Assembly (NCBI GenBank): GCA_013399895.1
Contig: VXBA01004176.1
Location: 699,285 to 763,284 of the forward strand
DNA: 64,000 nt
Reading direction: 5' to 3'
Source of the DNA: Serilophus lunatus
Lineage: Eukaryota > Chordata > Aves > Passeriformes > Eurylaimidae
Part shown: in pieces, positions 21,481 to 33,415 of the stretch
Numbering within the stretch: position 1 is the first letter of the stretch
Layout: each line of letters opens with the position of its first letter
Position numbers and translations under genes: made by a program
Notes under the pieces: model-generated
What the model was told of the DNA's origin: nothing
The model's database searches: none
Seen by the model: the letters and a program-made list of their open reading frames with translations, nothing else

Positions 21481-24400
21481 GAACTTTTTTTGTAATGAAA
21501 CATTTTAAAGAAAGTTTAAGAATTTACCTTTCTAGTCCCATTCATCATAGTTTTATTTTACGAGAAGGACATTTCATTTTGACAAGGAAGGAGATTAAAT
21601 TCTTGTAACAAGGAAGAAAGTGGGATTTTTGTAATCTGAGGGGAGGAAGTAACTTAAAAAATAAACCATTTGAATTCTGCTTATTTAAAAGAAAATAAAA
21701 ATAAATTTAAAAAACCTCTTCTCCCAGCTGCAGCGTCAGTTATGTGCATCTCGAGATGCTTAAAGTGAAATGTTACATGAGCAAAGTTAGCCATTATTCC
21801 TGCCATTAAATGCCTGCTTCAAGCAGATGTACATACTTTAGCTTCTGTAGTGTAACTAATCAGCGTAACTTCACTTTTAGTAAAATAGCCCAACATGTTA
21901 ATATGTGGAATTAAACACCCTCTTCTAAAGAAAGAAATTCACACCAGGGTATTCCAGAGCCGGTCCTGAATTCCACCTTCACATTCCACTTGCTTTAAGA
22001 CCACCACCAAAGACAAAGCTTAAATTATTTTAGCTAATGCCAGAATGCCAAAAATGCGTAATCTCCTGTCTAATTCGCCTTGTTCACACTTTAGACTGTG
22101 CCAAAGCTGCACTATTCAGTCTTAGTATTAATTGAAAATAATAAAGACAGGATACTTTGCTCTAGTGTAACATTCGAAGAAGGGCATCTTTTGCCCCCCT
22201 ATTAACAATAATCAGTAGCAACACATTAAGAAAAAATCAGAAGTGCTGATTAAAGCAGGAGATTTAACCAAGCAGGATCACAGTAAGTGCCCTGTCAGCC
22301 TTCTGGGTGAGGTGTCCATGCAGCCAGGCTGAAGCTACCTAGAAAATATCTCATTTCTTTGTGCTATACTCAAATACTTCTGGTCCTGTGCCTCACAGAG
22401 ATACTCTCTGCAATGCCAAAAATCTGAGAAACCCACACTTAATAAAGGCGATGAATATATTGCTGTGAATATGATAAGCTTGTCATGCTTTGTATAGCAT
22501 GTTGAAAAACTTGTACCTAGATCTGAGGGGAGACCTGACTGGTACGAGTAGCTGTCCATTAACACTTCTTTGATCCATACACTTAACATCTGCAGCAGCA
22601 AATGCTTGTTCCTCTGAATAATGAGGATCTCAGCATGGCAGAAGAGGATAACATTGTACATACAATTTTCAGCTGAACAGAAAAAAAAGCCCAGTGAGTT
22701 TATTTTTCCAAGTTCTGCTCTAAGCTGTCCAGAAGTTGTTTGTGATCTCTCAGAAACTGCCTCTGCTCCCCACCACCATTTGAGGAAGCAAATAGTCAGT
22801 CAAAGCCAACCTTTCTCCCCAAATGTGAACTTTATTCACACTCTGCTTTTTATTTCTTGCTTAGATTCAAAGCGTCTGGAAAAGATAGCCTGAAGCAGCC
22901 TTCAGAAATCAGGACCATGCCCTGGAGAATTAGTGTCAGAAGAGGATGTTACCTGTTTGCCTTGCCTGCTATCCTCCCCTTATCCCCTAAGGGAACAAAA
23001 CCAGGCGGATTCTGCCTCATGTTAATTAAATCACTCTGTTAATTAGAGCTAAGGTGCTTTAGCAACAAACAAACAAAGGGCTCTATTCCTCCCTTGCTCT
23101 GCAGCGTGGACTCAAATGCACTCAAACACTGGCTGGATAAACTCAGGAAGCAAAAAGAAACTGAGAAGGAAGCCATGTACTGTGATCATTCTTTCCCACC
23201 CGTTCCTCAGGTGGAATGAGCTCTCCTAGTGAAGGGCTACATGCAAAAGATGCTGGATACTGTTAGGAAAGGTTTGCTGGGCAGAGAACTCATATTTGTG
23301 ATCAAGTACTCAGCAAAGGAAAGAAAATATGAAATCAAATTAAGTTTGATAGTCTGTTGTGCTGGAGAAGGTTTAAGTGTTTAGACCCACTGGTCGCATC
23401 TGGGCTAACAGACTCAGTGGGCACCATCACAAGAACTCAAATACAGCTGTTCGTTCTGTTAGGCTTGGGCTTGGGCCAGCTCCTTGTAGGGGACAGCTGG
23501 GGAGGTCTGTGGGGTGAAGGGCTGAGGAGGTCAGGCTGGAGGTGAACACTTCTTTTTGGACTGCATGGGTGGACCTCACGCTCTTTGGGTGCCAAAGAGT
23601 GCATTGTGGGGTTTCATTGAAGGAAAAACAGCTAAGAGGAAGTGCTGGCTCACTGGGATTTCCAAGGGATACGGAGCTGAGCTGAGTAACAGTGCACCCC
23701 TGGAGCCACTGGTTTCCAGCTAAGGGGGTGATGTTCCCCAGTGATGCCAGACAGGCCACCTCCTCCCTGGGGGTGACACTCTGGACTTTCTTTTTCCATC
23801 CCTGGGAGCAGATGAGTCAAGAAGGTCCCTACTCCCTTGTGTTCAAAATAAAACAGCAAGTTCTTCCCACTGCTCTATTAAGGTTGCAATTTTAAAGCAG
23901 CAACACGCCTGTCAGGGGACAGGCTGCGACTACAGTGCAGGAAATAACACTGATAAAGGGAAACCCCACTGGAAATTTTTAACTAGTCTTATTCATGACA
24001 GTAGATAACATTTTCTAATCCATGGACAATTTCTATGCTTCATAGATTTCCTTAGCTAAAAGCTCAGAATTTCTCAAACTCCTCTGTCCTCCTCTGCCAG
24101 CACTCTGCTCAGAAAGGAAGGTCTTCAGCCTTCTACCATGCTCCATGGGGAAATCCTCCACATCCTCCGCTGCATTAAACCTGCACTAGGAGTATCCGAA
24201 GAGCCTGTACCCGCCACTGTTGCTTGCATGCTCCCAGGGCAAATAAAGGGTGGTAGATTTCAGCTACTTGGCTGCAGCTCTCTAAGACCACCTATAGACT
24301 TAAGCCTGTTAAATTAACCTTAATACCTTCATTATTCCTCTGCTGGATGGTAACCATCTGGCCATGACTTCGAGTTACAGTTAACCTAGGCTCCTGCTTA

Positions 24401-24945
24401 GGTTTCAGCTGAAATCCCTGTTTTTTACTCGCAGCATCACAACAGAGATCGAGGCTGCTCTGTGTCTCCCCAGCATCCGTAGGGATGTGGACTGGTGATT
24501 CTTATTCCAGCTTACCCTGGAGACGAAGCTGCCAACTGTGCCAACTGTATAGAGACTGTACACTGCTTATCCTCTGGCTGCCCACACTAATCCCTCCATG
24601 AGTAAAAGGGAATGGAAAAAAACAGGTTTCCATGTAAATGGTGGTCTCTACATAATTGGATTTCTCTTTGCTTGGAGACTCAGTTAAAGCAGTCTCATTT
24701 TCACTGAAAACAACCTCTAACATGATATTGGTAGCATGGATGCTGCTCAAGCTATAGCTCTCCATTTTTCCTTAGGAGGTGGATTTTGTCTCTCTATCCT
24801 GTCCTCACTCACTCCATGTGTATTTGGAGCTACTTATATAGTAGGTAGTGGGACAAGATCCCTATTTACTGAGCCCTCCTCTATAACAGGGTCATTTCTG
24901 CTCTTGAGGTCCCATGTACATGTCCCCACTTGTATGAGAAATGAT
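21481..24945. other. Non-coding DNA, no gene recognised
   Basis: The AT-rich texture continues to about 22300 with further ATTAA words and may belong to the same conserved block. From 22300 onward the sequence is ordinary, with short unsupported open frames. An acceptor-like pyrimidine stretch before 'ttgcttag' near 22860 has no convincing exon after it. Confidence 0.5.
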
Positions 24946-25265
24946 CACAGAATCACAGAGTCAATTAGGTTCAAACAGACCTCTGAGATCATTGAGTCCA
25001 ACTATGACTGAACATAACCATGTCAACCACAGCAAGAAGTGCCACAACCAGTTTTTCCTTAAACACCTCCATGAACTCCACCATGTCCCTTGGCAGTCCA
25101 TTCCAAGGTCTAAATGATGAAATACATCCCTGTGGACAGCAGCTTCAGGTGACATTACCTGTCCTTAGTCAAAAGCCACAGATTTTTTTCCCTTTCCTGT
25201 CTCTGAACAGAAGACAATACACCCTTTCATTGCCTGAAAAAGGTCTTTCCACCTCTGTTAAGCCA
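24946..25265 (-). mobile_element. CR1 LINE fragment, 3' portion
   Basis: In plus-strand order it begins with the reverse complement of the CR1 tail ('gatcacagaatcacagag'), followed by 'gatcattgagtccaac', 'agaagtgccacaacca', 'cttggcagtccattcca' and 'cctttcctgtctctg', the familiar order of the CR1 3' untranslated region read backwards. It is therefore inserted on the minus strand. About 320 bases are recognisable and the right edge fades out. Too short and diverged to code for anything. Confidence 0.88.
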
Positions 25266-25631
25266 CCTTGGCCCAGTAATGCAAGGCTTTTGAGGAAAGA
25301 ACCATAAACTAGATGACTGAAAGAAAAAGACTTACTATAGAAACACAGCCCTGGCTGGGCTGCCATGTCTTCTTATCACTTCTTTTTTATTTCTTAACAG
25401 AACTTTCAGTTTCATGTTGCCCTGGCTTTTGGGCATTTTGCACCAAGAAACAAGTGAGCAGTAGGTTTACTTCAAAGATATTGCTGAGTCACAAAGTACT
25501 ATAGAACCATGGCAAATTGTCCATTTGAGGTGTGTTTTAAAACATCGTGCAGAATCATGTTATGCCCCCCTTACAGTCAGTGCTTCAAAACACTGATCCT
25601 TGACTTCAGTGGGAGAGAAGTGTATACCTAT

Positions 25632-25685
25632 ATGCTTAACTGTATGTATCATATATCTGTATGTGCTTAAATTTATGTATCATAT
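25632..25685. repeat. Two-copy imperfect direct repeat
   Basis: 'atgcttaactgtatgtatcatat' and 'gtgcttaaatttatgtatcatat' lie about 31 bases apart. They share the TGCTTAA and TATGTATCATAT words. It looks like a small diverged tandem duplication. Confidence 0.6.
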
Positions 25686-27656
25686 TTACAGAGGGTATCT
25701 AAGTGTACTGGATCCAGAAGGTCCAGAAGAGCCTCGCTCCAATTCTGCAGCAAAATAGCTGTGAGTGTGCCCGTCACGAGAAAGGGCATCTAAATGCAGT
25801 TTAAGTCTACCTGAATGATGGATCAAGAGCTGAGGTGATCCAGGTGAGCTCTGCACAGAGAAGAACAATTGCTCAGGAGATTCATGTGTTTTATGTCAGA
25901 TTTTCTATGGCAATGCACAGTCCCGACCTATATCTTGTATGGTACAAATCCTGCTCAAAAAAAGGGAAAGCAGAGAGTGCCCCAGCTTCAGAGCCCTGCT
26001 CCTGCCTTCTACTAGTGACAGCAGTAACTCACAAAGCTGGTGTGATTGGGACTAGACAAGGAGCAAAAAAAGCCACGTGCCTCCTCACTGCTTTCCCAAA
26101 GAGCATCACCAGCATCCCAGCAGCCATGGGAAAACCAGATACCACCTCTTCCTTCAGTGAGTATGAACAAAAACAAGGGCATTTAGCATCTGCAGAAGGT
26201 ATTCTAGGAATGTTGAAGTTTCTGTGGTTTTTCATTTTTCTCTTTCTCCAAAAAAATTTTATTGCAAACATTTAGAGCTGCTCTCCAACACATCTACCTG
26301 CATACCTGCCCAGAGGAAGCCAGCAGAAATTCATAAACTCACCTATGAACAATCTAAACTAAGCTTTCTTATTCCCAAAAAATTTACTCTGACTAACTCA
26401 GTGGTGAAAAGAGCCCCAGTTGATAAATAAACATCACCAAGTAATTCTGTGCAGACTTATCAGCTATCACTTACCAGAGGCTAAGGGGATTATCACCCCA
26501 GCTGGCAGGATCGGCCGCCTCTCTGCTGCACTTACAGGTACCAAAGGTCAGCTCCTTTCAGCCTCTTGCTGGGTCTCCCCACCTTTCTCCAGAGAGTTAA
26601 CCCCCATTCTGCAGAAGACTAAGAGCTGATTTTACTTAAACACTGAGAAATGTTTATACTTGTAGTGAAATTAACTGAAAGAACCAGTTTCTGGCTTTAT
26701 CTTAAGGGGATGATTGTCCCTGAAGCATCCTTTGTGTACAGCTCATAGGACAAAGCCCAATTCTGTATGTTTTTCTGCTCAGTGCATGAAAGTATTTGAT
26801 AAAAGTGGGTGTTATCATAGTTAAAAGAAAACATGGAGAACAGTTGGTCTCTTGAAATAATCCTCATTTTCTATAGTTAAGCCTTCCTAATTTCTAGCTT
26901 GGTTTCTAGAATGTTTCTAGAGATGGTAGATCCGAATATTCCAAGCACATGCATATTTTTATGAGCCATCTTCTCTAAGGATACATTTGACAGTGCCTGA
27001 GACACAGCTGTGTAACTTTTCCAGATTGCTCTAAGCAGTTGTGAGTGCTTTTCTACAGCAAAAGTGCATATAAATCTACAAGTACCAAAGTCATCTGTTT
27101 TCAAAGCTAATGCAAATTACTGGAGATGTTTGCATACACAGAAACATTGTAGAAAACCAGACATACCTACATGCCATGAGCTAAATACCATGAGCATAAA
27201 ATCTGTATTGAACCCCAGGCATCCAACCCCCAAATATCCGCCCGTCCCTGATTCCTCATCCCACAGCAACAGACTCCATGCAACATTCAGGAGATGATTA
27301 TGTGCTATTACCCCACCTAGCACTGCTGAGGAAAGGCTCCCACGCTGAAGGGAGTCACAAATAATTAAATGTTTCAAAACACAATGGATATGACATGCTT
27401 TCAAAATAGCATCTATAGAATCACTTCCACTAGGGCGAGGAGCTCTCGGGAGGAAAAGCCCTTTCACTCACTTCAGTTGATTACCTGTATAAAAGGGCTT
27501 AATTTCTCTGGAGCGTTTCCTTTCCAAATCACCTCTTTTTACCAAAGCCATTGCAGCAGGAGCGGCAGGTACTCATATAACCCATGGGGTGATGCTTCTG
27601 CAGACAGATCTATGAGGACACGGGTCCCAGCTAGACTTAATTTGTAACATGTAATT

Positions 27657-27679
27657 AAAAAAAAAAAAAAAAAAAAAAA
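27657..27679. repeat. A23 homopolymer
   Basis: Twenty-three consecutive A followed by 'gagagaaaaaa'. No SINE, LINE or processed gene was recognised immediately upstream, so I do not read it as a retroposed poly-A tail. Confidence 0.95.
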
Positions 27680-29824
27680 GAGAGAAAAAAATTGCCACTC
27701 CTGGTATTGTAGCTCACTTGTAAACTGCCCAAACTGTTAATCAAAGAGTCTGACCATGGCTTAAAACTTCAGGGTATTTCAGCAATGTCTGGGAGCTTTT
27801 TCTTGGAAATCACCTTTTCCATCCCAATTCTGCTAGACCTGCTGAGAGGTGCCCTTTCTTTGCTCAGTTTGACAAGCAGAAGGTTGCTGAAGGATTTTGG
27901 CATCCCTTGGCCTGAGAGCCAGGTCAGCTTCTGGCCCCCTTCAACATCCATTTGGGAAGAAGAGGTTGCCCAGCTCCATTGGTCATGATGCCCCATAAGT
28001 CACTTCCAGACTAAAGTCTTCCATTTCTTTTATGGAGTTTAGGAGTTCTGTCCTAAACTGATGATGTCATTTTCAAATGCATTTTGATGGAAGATGCTGG
28101 ATGGCCAGTGGTTTTGAAAGATTGCCTCACCTCCTTCAGTGAAGAAACAGTTGTTGGGAAATGTAACTGCAATTACCCTTTAAGAAAATCTCAGTCAAGT
28201 GAAAATAATTTCCTTAAAAGTTATCTCTATGTTAAAATGAACAAATTAATTAAATGCTTAAAAAAAAAGAAGTGCTACTGTGTAGCTGTGTAAAACAACC
28301 AGATACCCAAAATCATTGGGAAAGGCAGTGCAAAACACAAGGAACTGATAGGAGCTTTTAACTTCTGCACTGAACTGTGATGGATTTCACATGATCAATG
28401 ATTTGAAAAACTGTCCCTCCACCCCTCTTACCCTATGGCTAATCAGCATCCAAGTCCAATTGACAGCAATAATACTCTCTATTTAATCTGATGGGAGCCA
28501 GATCATGTCATTGGATACTTCTGTGTTTATTAACTTGACATGCTTTTAATTCTTTGGTAGTGTATATTTATATCTGGGCTTCCTTGGGGTTTTATGTTCT
28601 TTTTAATAATTACAATCCGTTAGGAAAATGTCCTTAAGTTCTACAAATACATTCTCAACTCTGATCTTCATTTTATACAGATGTCATCTCTGGATATTCC
28701 TTCATTTACAAACATAATATTTAAAAATATGTATGTAAGGGAGTGAGATTAATAAATACATGATTTTCAGCAAGCGTGCCTTGCTGAAGTGTTCATGGAT
28801 TTGTGGGTTTTGCCAAGGAAACAAATGAGGATAAATCACACCTATTTTCCAGAGAAACTTGGTAGAGATAAACGTAGCCAGTCTGGGCTTTCTTGTTGCT
28901 GACATTACATTTCAGAGGGAAGGTTGTGTCATGGCTGACAGATAAAAATAGGATGTTAGTGTCCTAGAGTGTGCACAAATACGAGGCTGGTGCCAGTAGA
29001 GATGCAACTGGAAGAGGAAAGGAGCAGAATTTAATCCCTGTGAGTTTGAATTTGTCATTTGCTGGGCAGTGATTTTCTCCCTGGAAGGCTGGCCCTGTCC
29101 TGCTGGCCCTGATGCCCCCTCTTGGGAATCCCCATTTGTATTGGTCAGACCTTTATCCTCAACACCTTTGAGCTCTCTCTTCAGGAAACCAAAACGCTCA
29201 AATCACGGAGCAACTAAACAACTTAAAACTCTGATAGTGACAGAGATAAGAACAAAAGAGAATAATTAAGCATTAAAAATCCTATGTGAAAATGACTTCA
29301 TTCTCAAGTGGGTATAAAACTAATATACGTGTGGGACATTTGAAGAACACCAAAGGCTCATGAGATAGTGCAGTAAAATTTAGACCACAGCTAATTTTAT
29401 CTTCTCTGATGGAAAGGTTTTTCCTTTTGTCCCCTGGTTTACAAATTTTCAGGGCAAACTCTGATTTCTCCTATGTAAAATATACCTAATTTTATTATTA
29501 AATTTGTTTGGATTGGAAGCCCCTTTGGGCAAAAGCTCATTGCTTGAAGACTAATATTGTCGTTACTACTGAGGTGCCCGCACTAAGTAGTAGTAATTTC
29601 TTAGTGCATTGTTGGTGTGTCTTACCTCAGGAGAGACGATGTAAACGCCACAAAATGGGATTATTGAAGAAAAATCAATTTGCTTTGTAACAAAACACAA
29701 AATTCAGTTCTTGTGAAAGTTTCTGTTTAACTTCCATACAACAAAACATTGGAAATGTCTGGGAGCGATGAATGATACGGCTCCTTCTCCAAAAATTCAG
29801 GCACCTGCTCTCCATATAGGAGAG

Positions 29825-29965
29825 GATGTGGTCCAGTGGATGGTAACACCAGGCTCCAGAACCCAGCTCTGCTGTCAGGCAGGTGAGTTACACAGTCAGT
29901 TATGCCTCTGTTTGCCCATCAAACTGTTCAGAAATGCAACCCTGCTCCTAGGTACATGCCAAGGA
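29825..29965 (+). mobile_element. Possible ancient MIR/CORE-type SINE remnant
   Basis: The order 'gtggtccagtggatggtaac', 'ggctccagaacccagctctgct', 'caggtgagttacac' and 'cctctgtttgcccatc' resembles the body of tRNA-derived MIR-type SINEs, with the 'ccagctctgc' segment and the 'ctcagtttcc-catc' segment in the expected order. It is strongly diverged, and by eye the match could still be accidental. Confidence 0.3.
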
Positions 29966-30361
29966 CTGAGCTGGGCTTGGATGGAGATTTTGTATTTCCA
30001 TTTGGAATGCTTGGAAGAATTTGGGGAAGCGGATTGCAAGGATGATCTGTATCTATATTTCATCAGCATTCTTAAGGTGTTGGACTACGTTTGTAGCTTC
30101 TCCTCTTTGCATGGAGAGAACACCAGTAAAATGGGTGGCTCCCAGAGTGGGAGATTAGAGCTGTTCACACCCTAGGGGATATTGGAAGTGATAAGAATAT
30201 CTAAGAAGATCTTTATATTGCCAATCTGCCTTTTGCTGAGAGCTGCTTGGGAATGGATTTCCCACTGGATTAATTAATTCTAATTATGACCTTCCATCAT
30301 CTACCCATAAATTGGCTTGGTGTGGACATAGGTGTGATTTCAAATACAGGCCACACATTAA

Positions 30362-30408
30362 ATATACATATATATATATATGTCTATCTATATGTGTGTG
30401 TGTACATA
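30362..30408. repeat. (TA)n/(TG)n compound microsatellite
   Basis: A TA run ('catatatatatatatg'), then 'tctatcta', then 'tatgtgtgtgtgtaca'. Alternating purine and pyrimidine throughout most of about 45 bases. Likely variable in length. Confidence 0.85.
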
Positions 30409-33185
30409 GGCTAGCAATTCTCCATCCTCATTTGAAACTGCATGGCAACTGTGCTGGATGCTCTGTGCACACACTACCAAAGGATACTCCTGTCTCCTGA
30501 ATAGTGAAAGCCAACCTGGCTGACAGGTAGGCAGACAGCAGCATTTTATAGGTGATCTGTAACAGGTGTTGGGATTTGGCCAGATTTTTTTTTTTTCACT
30601 AGAGGCACCCAGTCACAACTTTCTCCCAACCACAGCCAATATTGGCTTATACTATGGGTTAATGTTCACCTCTCAACTCCATGTTTCTGTGCTTCCAATG
30701 TGCTCCAGGATCTCAACAACATCTCTTGGGGACACAGCATTGCCTTTGAGCATGTCCTCAGGGCTGTTGTAGCTGCTAAACTGAAAAACACCCACATCAT
30801 CCACTTCCATTACATGAAAGGTATGTATATACATAGGACACTGCCATATAAATTAGTATTAAGAATGCTGTTTAAAATAACACACTGGTTAGGGCCTGAG
30901 GAGCACAACTTCCCAGATTGGACCAAGGGGATTGGGCTGCCCCTGTCTTGCAATTTCTTACCCTTGGAAGCATCAAGCAGGCAGTATTCTCTTTGCCAAC
31001 ACAAAGGTCTCACAGTCTGAGGGGGTAGCTCAGCCACTGTCACACCTCTTGGTGAAGTGTATGGCAATACCAGAACCCAGCTGTGGCCCAGTGTTTTCTT
31101 CTTCCCAGGAAAAGTTTTGAAGAAAACTGCTTTTCATACAATACTTTGCTCAAGAAGATATTAAAAAAAAAAAAAAAAGGAAAAGTTATCCCAGATTATC
31201 TAAAAGGAGAGGCTTAAGGAAATAATTCTCCCCTTCCTGATATTCTGCTCTGATACTCTGCTGCAAATCCTCTAGCACAACAGTTGCAGAAAGTATCAGC
31301 TACTGTTTGTAATCCATATGTGTGGAGCCATATGTATTACAGTCTGGATTAAGGCAACTAGAGCCCATCTGATCTTAGTTGTCAATAAATCATGTAGACC
31401 CAGAAGGACTCAGAGGAATCTCAGGAATTGAAAAGTTATAGTTACCTCTTTGCCTTATAATATTACCAGTGATTCATAGAAAGTTTAAAACTGGTGATGC
31501 AAAGAAAGCTTGTAACAACTCTGAAAACTCCAGTCATACATAACTACTGTGAAAATGCTCAAAATGGATCTGTCTCAAGAATGATAAATCCAAATTGCAA
31601 GGGCTTCCTGAAGAAAATAAGAGCCAGTCCTTTATAAGCTTATTTTTTGAGTGAAAAAATAAATATTTATAGGATTCTATAATTTCTGTCATGCTTATAA
31701 GAACATTTCTCCTTTAAAGATTTTTTGCAAGACCAGAATAATGGACAAGTAAAACTCAGAAAGCCTCATTAACTTGTCCAAGTTAAGAAAATAAATGGCA
31801 CAACAGCTCTTCTTTAAACAGAAGCTACACTTTTTAATGCTTCAACTCCACAACAGCTCCCACAACTGACCTAAACCAAGCACAAATTTTACCTTATTTA
31901 TTTTTTTTGTGGAAAAAAAGATGAGAAAAATAATATGAATTTAAGAAATAGATACTTCCAGTCTGAAAAAAGAAATTAAAAATACCTACTTTTCCTGGCC
32001 TCTTAGTGCAGCTCAGGTCATCTTTCGGGGCATCCTTTTGGGAAAGCACTGCCCGAAAGAGTGCCTGCCCTGCAGCCCAGAGGTGTAATGGCAGTAGTGC
32101 AGTCCAGCCTGGCTCAGACCTCAGGATGCCTTAGTGATTTGTCTGATTCTTCACCTTTCTCTGTACAAAGCCACATCACCTTTGCCTAGATGGAGTGGGG
32201 TTTGCTGTCCACAGACTCCTAGGAAAAGCTTTATTGCTTCTCTCTGTTATCTTTTTATAAACCAAAAGACAATGGGACAGTGCACTCAATGTGTGAAATA
32301 TTTAAATACTTTTTTCTTGCCCACTTTGTTTTTTCTTTTGAGGAAACTGTCTGCTCATTTTACAGTTCCATACTGCACTTAGAAGCAAAACTCCTTCCCT
32401 TTTTATTTTTCAGAGCCCAGGTATCACAGGTACATCACATGTACCCCTGAGAATCGATGCTTCAGCACCTCTGACTCACAACATCAGTTGTTTCACCATC
32501 CAGGAATGGAAACCCAGCAGGTCTGGGAACCCACCACCTGGGTAGATCCCAGGGAGGACACTGCACTGGGGACTGGGAAAAACTTCCATTGATCCCAGCA
32601 CAATGTGCTACTTTTTCATACCTTATTGTCACTTGTGCTCACAACAGGCTGCCACGTGTTTCCTGCTGCTGTTATGAGATGCTTCCATGGATGCACAAGT
32701 CATTTTGCCAGTCTTTTATATCAGAGTAATGCCTTTATTTGATTGCAGAAGTGAGATCTGCCCTGCCAGTTTTTTTTGTTGCTCAAAGACCAACACAATC
32801 AAATCAGGCAGATGCAGCACATAGGAAATAAGGACTTGATGCCAGAGAGATGACACTTCAAATCACATGACATCTTAGACACAGGAAATGAAAATCTCAA
32901 AGAGACTCTGAAAAAGTGGAAAGTCATTTAATGTTTTGATATTTCTGTATCAAAATGTCCAGGCAACAGTCAATACCAGTTTTCAACAATTTAGGAGGCT
33001 TAGCAGCACCACGAGGAAACAGAGATGAAGACTGCCAGGATCCAAATCCTGGCAGCAACAGGGAGGGCAGTGGGTGTTTTATTTTTCAGCAGATGGGTGA
33101 TCTATAATGGTGTTCAACCCCCAAAAGCAGACAGGTAATAAGTTTATCATATAAAATATCTTCCTTTTAGCTTAAAATCATTATC

Positions 33186-33415
33186 TGTTATCCTATCACT
33201 ACAGGCCTGAATAAAGAGGCTGTCCCCATCTTTTTTACAAGGCTCCTTTAAATACCAAAAGGCCACAATAAGGACATGCTTGGAGCCCTCTCTTCTCCAG
33301 GTAAAACAACCCCAACTCTTTCAACCTATTGGAGAGGGGTTTCATCCCTCTGGCTCTATCCATGACCCTCCTTTAGACCTCCTCCAATAGGTCCATGTAA
33401 TTCCTGTGCTGATTA
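33186..33415 (-). mobile_element. CR1 LINE fragment (end of ORF2 region)
   Basis: Read on the minus strand this matches the CR1 region around the end of ORF2. In plus order the landmarks are 'ttatcctatcactaca', 'ggctcctttaaatacc', 'aaggccacaataagg', 'ccctctcttctccagg', 'caaccccaactctttcaacc' and 'tagacctcctccaatagg', corresponding to the reverse complement of the conserved 'sequence-sorting' stretch coding for the C-terminal part of CR1 ORF2. It is 5' truncated, also lacks the usual CR1 3' end, and is interrupted by small differences. Confidence 0.85.

Larger units (their letters stand above)
25266..33185. other. Non-coding DNA, no gene recognised
   Basis: About 8 kb without a supported exon. 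It contains a small repeat at 25632-25685, an A23 run at 27657-27679, an A16 run at 31163-31178, a possible ancient SINE at 29.8 kb and a TA/TG microsatellite at 30.4 kb. The open frames up to 146 codons show no domain, no repeat of a known family and no splice-site pairing. Confidence 0.55.

Noticed and set aside
27640..27680. A23 tract as the poly-A tail of a retroposed gene
   Set aside because: No gene-like or repeat-like sequence directly upstream and no target-site duplication seen.
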